DNA from: JAPOUP01 sp026708635
Lineage (GTDB): Bacteria > Pseudomonadota > Alphaproteobacteria > Rhodobacterales > Rhodobacteraceae
Direction of reading: 5' to 3'
Length of the DNA stretch: 64,000 nt
NCBI GenBank assembly: GCA_965200115.1
Contig: OZ241336.1
Span: forward strand, 2,356,001 to 2,420,000
Below are positions 59,888-64,000 of this stretch, piece by piece (position 1 is the first letter of the stretch; every line of letters starts with the position of its first letter). Both the position numbers and the translations under genes were made by a program. The notes under the pieces were generated by a model that saw only the letters and a list, made by a program, of their open reading frames with translations, did no database searches and had not been told where the DNA came from.

Positions 59888-60774
59888 TGTTTTTGCTCTC
59901 TCAGTTCCGAGTATAGATACGGAACCATGATCGCGGCGATTGTCATAAGCATTATGACGGCGGAGGACGCACCGATCGCCATCTGGTTCCGGGTGAACGT
60001 GTAGGAATACATGAAGGTCGCCGGCAGTTCGGTCGCCCTTCCCGGCCCTCCGCCGGTCAGCGCGATCACAAGGTCGTAGGACTTGATCGCGAGATGGCCG
60101 AGGATGACGAACGCGCTCAGAAACGCCGGCCGGAGCTGCGGGATAACGATGCGGCGATATAGGCTGAAGTTCGACGCTCCGTCGATCTGCGCGGCTTTCA
60201 GCATCTCGTTGTCAATGCCGCGCAGACCCGCGAGAAACATCGCCATCACGAACCCGCTCGTCTGCCAGACGGCCGCGAGAACCACGCAGTAAAGCGCGTA
60301 GTCACGGTCCTTTATCCAGTTGAAGCTGAACGACTCCCAGCCCCAGTCATGCATTGTGTTTTCCAGGCCGATACCCGGATCCAGAAGCCACTTCCACGCC
60401 GTACCGGTCACGATGAAGCTGAGCGCCATCGGGTACAGGTAGATCGGACGGAGCACGCCCTCTCCGCGGATTTTCTGGTCAAGAAAGATGGCCAACGCCA
60501 GGCCAATGACGGTGCAGATGCCTATGTACAGGACGGAAAAGACGCCAAGATTTGCGATCGAGATTTCCCAGTGGCTGAGGCGAAAAAGCTTTTCGTAATT
60601 CGACCAGCCAACCAGGCCGAAACTTGGAAGAATCCTGCTGTCCGTGAAACTGAGATACACGGTAAACAGGATAAAACCATAGACGAATACGGCGATCAGC
60701 GCGACCGATGGCGACAGGACCAGCTTGGGCAGCCAGACCTGCAGGCGCGTGCGATAGTCGCGTTCCGGAACCAT
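59884..60774 (-). CDS. Sugar ABC transporter permease (MalF/GtsB-like)
   Basis: Inner-membrane permease, 296 residues, about six helices. The N-terminus is LVLSPSVALIAVFVYGFILF, followed by TVYLSFTDSRILPSFGLVGW, close in style to GtsB. Others are VFSVLYIGICTVIGLALAIF and VVLAAVWQTSGFVMAMFLAG. The EAA coupling loop is MLKAAQIDGASNFSLYRRIV and IPQLRP. It is coupled to the downstream permease and lies 49 nt after the binding-protein gene. Confidence 0.9.
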   Translation of the reverse strand: MVPERDYRTRLQVWLPKLVLSPSVALIAVFVYGFILFTVYLSFTDSRILPSFGLVGWSNYEKLFRLSHWEISIANLGVFSVLYIGICTVIGLALAIFLDQKIRGEGVLRPIYLYPMALSFIVTGTAWKWLLDPGIGLENTMHDWGWESFSFNWIKDRDYALYCVVLAAVWQTSGFVMAMFLAGLRGIDNEMLKAAQIDGASNFSLYRRIVIPQLRPAFLSAFVILGHLAIKSYDLVIALTGGGPGRATELPATFMYSYTFTRNQMAIGASSAVIMLMTIAAIMVPYLYSELREQKQ

Positions 60775-60823
60775 TGCGTAAACCGGCGCGGCCCCGGGTT
60801 CAGGCCCGGGGCCGCCGAACCAG

Positions 60824-62071
60824 CTATTTCGCGAGCTCTACCGCGTCGACGAGTTCCCGCACGGCGGTGGAACTGTCGTACTCGCCGTTGAAATGCGCGG
60901 TCACGACGTCGTAGATCGCGTTTCTCACCGACGCTGGCGCCGCATGGCCATGGGCCATCGAGCCGAACAGGTTACCGGACGACGAAGCGGCGGCCAGATC
61001 CTTCATGCCCTGCCTGCCGCAGGCGTCGAAATCCGCGTCCGACACATCGGTACGGGCGGGCACCGAACCCTTGACGACGTTGAAGGCCGACTGGAAGGAC
61101 GGCGAAAGAATTGCGCTTGCCAGCGCCGCCTGTTCGGGTGACACCGCCCCACCCTGATCGAACATCGCGAACTGGTCCGCGTTGAACGTCACCTGCTCCA
61201 CCGTACCCGGGAAGCGGAAGCACAGGAATTCCTCGCCCGGGGTCTGGCCGGCGTTCAGGAACTCCCCTTTCGCCCAGTCACCCATCATCTGGAACGCGGC
61301 CTCGCCATTGATGACCATGGCTGTCGCCAGATTCCACGAACGGCCGGAGAAGTTCTCGTCCACATGGCCGCGGATGAACGCCATGCGATCGAACGCCTCC
61401 CTCATCGTTTCGGAGCCCAGCGCGCTTTCATCAAGATCAATGAACGCCGACCTGTAGAAGTCCGGCCCGCCGGCGGACATGGCAATCGCGTCAAACACGG
61501 TCGCCTCTTGCCATGCCTCGCCGCCATGGGCGATCGGGGTCACCCCGGCAGCCGCGAGCTTCTCGACCGCGGTCGTGAATTCGTCCCAGGTCGTCGGAAT
61601 CTCGATTCCGTTTTGATCGAGAAGGGCCTTGTTCGCCCAGACCCAGTTGGTGGAGTGCACATTCACGGGCGCGGAAATCCATTTGCCATCGTGTTTGGCA
61701 AACGCCTGCAGGGCCTCCGGCACCACGTCGTCCCAACCTTCCATCGCCGCGATTTCGTTGAGATCGGCGAGAGCGCCTTCCCTGGCCCAGTCCAGAATGT
61801 CGAAACCGAGCATCTGCACCGCCGTCGGCGCATTGCCCGCCGTGACACGCGCACGCAGCACGGTCATCGCGTTCCCGCCGCCGCCGCCAGCGACCGGCAT
61901 GTCCAGCCAACCTATGCCCTGGCTCTCCAGATCCTGCTTCAGTACGTTCAGCGCCGCGGCCTCACCGCCTGACGTCCACCAATGAAGCACCTCCACATCG
62001 CCCGCCGCCGCCGCGCCCGCGGACAGCCCGGTCGCCGCCAGAAGCGCGGCTGTTCTTGTTCTCAAACTCAT
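60824..62071 (-). CDS. Sugar ABC transporter substrate-binding protein (GtsA-like)
   Basis: Periplasmic binding protein, 415 residues. The signal peptide is TRTAALLAATGLSAGAAAAG, and the mature part opens with DVEVLHWWTSGGEAAALNVL. Family stretches are AMTVLRARVTAGNAPTAVQM, APVNVHSTNWVWANKALLDQ, ITPIAHGG-type VTPIAHGGEAWQEATVFDAI and INGEAAFQMMGDWAKGEFL. These closely follow GtsA-type glucose-binding proteins of CUT1 importers. The ATG at 62071 gives the proper signal peptide; the frame is open to 62143 from a TTG. Confidence 0.92.
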   Translation of the reverse strand: MSLRTRTAALLAATGLSAGAAAAGDVEVLHWWTSGGEAAALNVLKQDLESQGIGWLDMPVAGGGGGNAMTVLRARVTAGNAPTAVQMLGFDILDWAREGALADLNEIAAMEGWDDVVPEALQAFAKHDGKWISAPVNVHSTNWVWANKALLDQNGIEIPTTWDEFTTAVEKLAAAGVTPIAHGGEAWQEATVFDAIAMSAGGPDFYRSAFIDLDESALGSETMREAFDRMAFIRGHVDENFSGRSWNLATAMVINGEAAFQMMGDWAKGEFLNAGQTPGEEFLCFRFPGTVEQVTFNADQFAMFDQGGAVSPEQAALASAILSPSFQSAFNVVKGSVPARTDVSDADFDACGRQGMKDLAAASSSGNLFGSMAHGHAAPASVRNAIYDVVTAHFNGEYDSSTAVRELVDAVELAK

Positions 62072-62172
62072 CCTGTCAGTCTCCCTGATGTGTTGTTTCC
62101 ACAGACACGCGGCTTGCCCGCGTGTTTCCCGATGCGGCGGCAATTAACCGCCGACCGGTGATTGCAAGCGGT

Positions 62173-63024
62173 TCAGCATAGCGTTCTGAACCGCTCTAAC
62201 ATGATGTCCAGAACCTCATCAGGGTCCCTTAGCCACCAGTTTCCCGCGGAGAACACCTCGACTTCGCACACGCCGCGATAACCTGCCCGTTCGACCGCGT
62301 CGCTGATTCCCTTCAGGTCAGCCACGCCGTCACCCATCATGCCTCTGTCCAGAAGCATGTCCTCCGTGTTCTCCAGCCAATCGCATAGATGATAGCTAAC
62401 GACGCGCCCTCCGGCCGCCCTGCAGGCGTCCGACAACCCGGTGTCCCACCACACATGATAGACATCAACGGCGATACCAACGTTCGGGGAATCGATCCAG
62501 TTACAGACGCGCAGGGCGTCACCGACGCTCATCAGGACCGTCCGGTTTCCGCCGAACATCGGGTTGAGAGGCTCCAGCGCCAGGCAGACGCCCAGATCGG
62601 CCGCGTAATCGGCGATCCGCCCGACGCGGTCAGCGAGTAACCTCTGACTTTCCAGAACGCCTTTAGTACCCGGCTCGGTACCACCGGTGACTATCGTGAT
62701 GACCGGAGCGCCGAGAGCCGCCGCCATTTCAATGGAAGCCTTCACCTCGTCGTCCGTTCCGGCATCCGGCCCGGTTATGTAAGGCGTGCGGCACAGGCCG
62801 ATGACCTCCATTCCTGCTGCGCGTACGCGCTGGCCGATTTCGTGGGCCCTCGCGCCGATCTCGCGCCGCCAGAACACGATGCCCGCCAACCCGCGTTCCG
62901 CGCAGGCATCGATGATCCGTTCCGCCGACCATCCGGCGCCGTATCCGTCGAGGTTATGCCCCAGCGTAGCCGTGTTCAGGGCAAGGCCACGGCGGGGACC
63001 CGGAACGCCGTCACCCAAAGCCAT
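62173..63024 (-). CDS. Sugar phosphate isomerase/epimerase family protein
   Basis: A 283-residue TIM-barrel protein of the AP-endonuclease-2-like family (xylose isomerase-like). It begins RGLALNTATLGHNLDGYGAG after a short lead, and has WSAERIIDACAERGLAGIVF and FWRREIGARAHEIGQRV. Metal-site segments are VCLALEPLNPMFGGNRTVLM (Glu), GIAVDVYHVWWDTGLSDACR (Asp, His) and CEVEVFSAGNWWLRDPDEVL (Glu). Members isomerise or epimerise keto-sugars or inositol derivatives. It overlaps the DUF993 gene by 14 nt. Confidence 0.88.
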   Translation of the reverse strand: MALGDGVPGPRRGLALNTATLGHNLDGYGAGWSAERIIDACAERGLAGIVFWRREIGARAHEIGQRVRAAGMEVIGLCRTPYITGPDAGTDDEVKASIEMAAALGAPVITIVTGGTEPGTKGVLESQRLLADRVGRIADYAADLGVCLALEPLNPMFGGNRTVLMSVGDALRVCNWIDSPNVGIAVDVYHVWWDTGLSDACRAAGGRVVSYHLCDWLENTEDMLLDRGMMGDGVADLKGISDAVERAGYRGVCEVEVFSAGNWWLRDPDEVLDIMLERFRTLC

Positions 63025-64000
63025 GAAGCGCGAGCAGTGTCTTCATGCGGTGAACGGCGAGATCCGGATCCCTCAGTAGACCATTCCCGTCGGCGAGCCT
63101 GAAGCACTCCACGAAATAAGGCAGCGGACGCATGGACTGCGCACCCCCAAGCATCACGAAGTGGTCCTGATGACCGTTGAGCCAGGCGAGGAACACGACG
63201 CCGGTCTTGTAGTGTCGCGTGGGTGCGCGGAAAATCACTTTGGCCAGGGATACGGTGGGGTCGAGCATGGCCCGGAACCCACGAACGTCACCGGTTTCGA
63301 GTCGCTGGAGCGCCGCGCCGACTATATCGGCGAGCGGATCGAAAATTCCCAGTAGCGCGTGGGAGAACCCTTCGCCGTCACCCGCGATCAGTTCCGGGTA
63401 GCTGAAGTCGTCTCCGGTGTACATCCGCACCCCGGCGGGCAGCCGCCGACGCATCAGAATCTCCCTTTCACTGTCGAGCAACGAGAGCTTTATGCCATCG
63501 ACCTTCCGGGCATTTTCCCGGATAATAGCATGTACCGTGTCCATAGCGCGCTCGCACTCCTCAGCGCCCCAGTAGCCGGCCAGGCTCGGATCGAACATAT
63601 CTCCAAGCCAGTGCAGGATCGCGGGTCTATCGCAGGCATCAAGAACATCACGATAGACCTTGATGTAGTCATCCGGTGTGTTGGCCACTCTCGCGAGCGC
63701 GCGGCTTGCCATCACGATCACGCGGCCCCCGATTCTCTGCACGGCTTCCAGCTGCTCGAAATACGCGCGACGCACGTCGTCGAGATCCCTGGCGTCCGAT
63801 GGGTCCAGTTGGTCGGTACCGCAGCCGTTGAACACCAGGGCCCGCGGCAGTTCCGACCCGGTCCTTTCGATCAGTTCCAGCGACGCCGGCCAGTCAAGTC
63901 CCATGCCACGCTGGGCCGTATCCATGGCTTCGGCGATTCCCAGACCCAGCCCGGCCAGATGCCTTCGGAAAGCCATTGTCGCTTCCCAGTCAACCGGGAC
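63011..64000 (-). CDS. DUF993 dihydrodipicolinate-synthase-like protein, N-terminus outside window
   Basis: At least 329 residues are visible and the reading frame runs off the right edge (VPVDWEATMAFRRHLAGLGL), so the true start lies beyond 64000. Family stretches are GIAEAMDTAQRGMGLDWPAS, RALVFNGCGTDQLDP, AILHWLGDMFDPSLAGYWGA, VDGIKLSLLDSEREILMRRR and VRMYTGDDFSYPELI. The lysine in GIKLSLLD is where class I aldolases of the DHDPS superfamily carry the Schiff-base lysine. The activity is not established; context suggests a sugar-acid aldolase. First visible gene of the sugar operon. Confidence 0.85.
   Translation of the reverse strand, partial: VPVDWEATMAFRRHLAGLGLGIAEAMDTAQRGMGLDWPASLELIERTGSELPRALVFNGCGTDQLDPSDARDLDDVRRAYFEQLEAVQRIGGRVIVMASRALARVANTPDDYIKVYRDVLDACDRPAILHWLGDMFDPSLAGYWGAEECERAMDTVHAIIRENARKVDGIKLSLLDSEREILMRRRLPAGVRMYTGDDFSYPELIAGDGEGFSHALLGIFDPLADIVGAALQRLETGDVRGFRAMLDPTVSLAKVIFRAPTRHYKTGVVFLAWLNGHQDHFVMLGGAQSMRPLPYFVECFRLADGNGLLRDPDLAVHRMKTLLALHGFG

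Overview
The window looks like a chromosome segment of a GC-rich alphaproteobacterium, most likely a Rhodobacterales (Rhodobacteraceae/Paracoccaceae) member. The evidence is the gene content: a liu leucine-degradation operon, gph beside glmU-glmS, folB-folP-glmM, tandem Lrp genes divergent from ilvC, soeABC sulfite dehydrogenase, mdh-sucCD-odhAB-lpd in one run, a TIGR02300 gene beside tRNA-Ala(GGC), and a CUT1 sugar ABC operon. No ribosomal RNA, CRISPR array, intact insertion sequence or complete prophage is visible.

Layout. 1-6.4 kb, minus strand: leucine catabolism (isovaleryl-CoA dehydrogenase, methylcrotonyl-CoA carboxylase beta and alpha, a coupled glutathione transferase-like gene, HMG-CoA lyase cut by the left edge), behind one good sigma-70 promoter that carries a palindrome. 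6.4-10.8 kb: an accessory stretch with an HNH nuclease pseudogene, small membrane and secreted proteins of unknown function, a GIY-YIG protein, a CxxC protein and a coiled-coil membrane protein. 10.8-16.4 kb: a DegT aminotransferase, phosphoglycolate phosphatase and glmU-glmS. 16.4-20.2 kb: an AlkD-like protein, then decayed DNA with an ISKra4-type transposase remnant and a membrane TPR protein with a broken repeat array. 20.2-25.7 kb: a surface-sugar locus (GT25 glycosyltransferase, phosphomannomutase, second glycosyltransferase, manC). Here the GT25 gene is out of frame at an 11-G tract and manC is in frame across a 10-G tract, the pattern expected of phase-variable genes.

26-41 kb: housekeeping genes (lipoprotein, moaA, M20 amidohydrolase, yqeY, carA, 1-Cys peroxiredoxin, UbiH-type hydroxylase, two Lrp regulators, ilvC, glmM, folP, folB, a SleB-type hydrolase). 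41.6-46.1 kb: soeABC, a membrane-bound molybdoenzyme that should oxidise cytoplasmic sulfite into the quinone pool. 46.3-55.6 kb: TCA-cycle genes mdh, sucC, sucD, odhA, odhB, lpd. 55.7-57.7 kb: an AAA ATPase fragment, a YgjP/DUF45 metallopeptidase, the TIGR02300 gene and tRNA-Ala. 57.9-64 kb, minus strand: a sugar uptake and catabolism operon (ATPase, two permeases, binding protein, TIM-barrel isomerase, DUF993 aldolase-like protein) whose 5' part lies beyond the right edge.

Best candidates for something new: the homopolymer-gated surface-sugar locus, the unknown small-gene cluster at 7.7-10.7 kb, two dispersed related copies of an unidentified decayed sequence at 6.9 and 12.9 kb, and the DUF993-containing sugar operon. 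All identifications come from reading the sequence; no database search was run.
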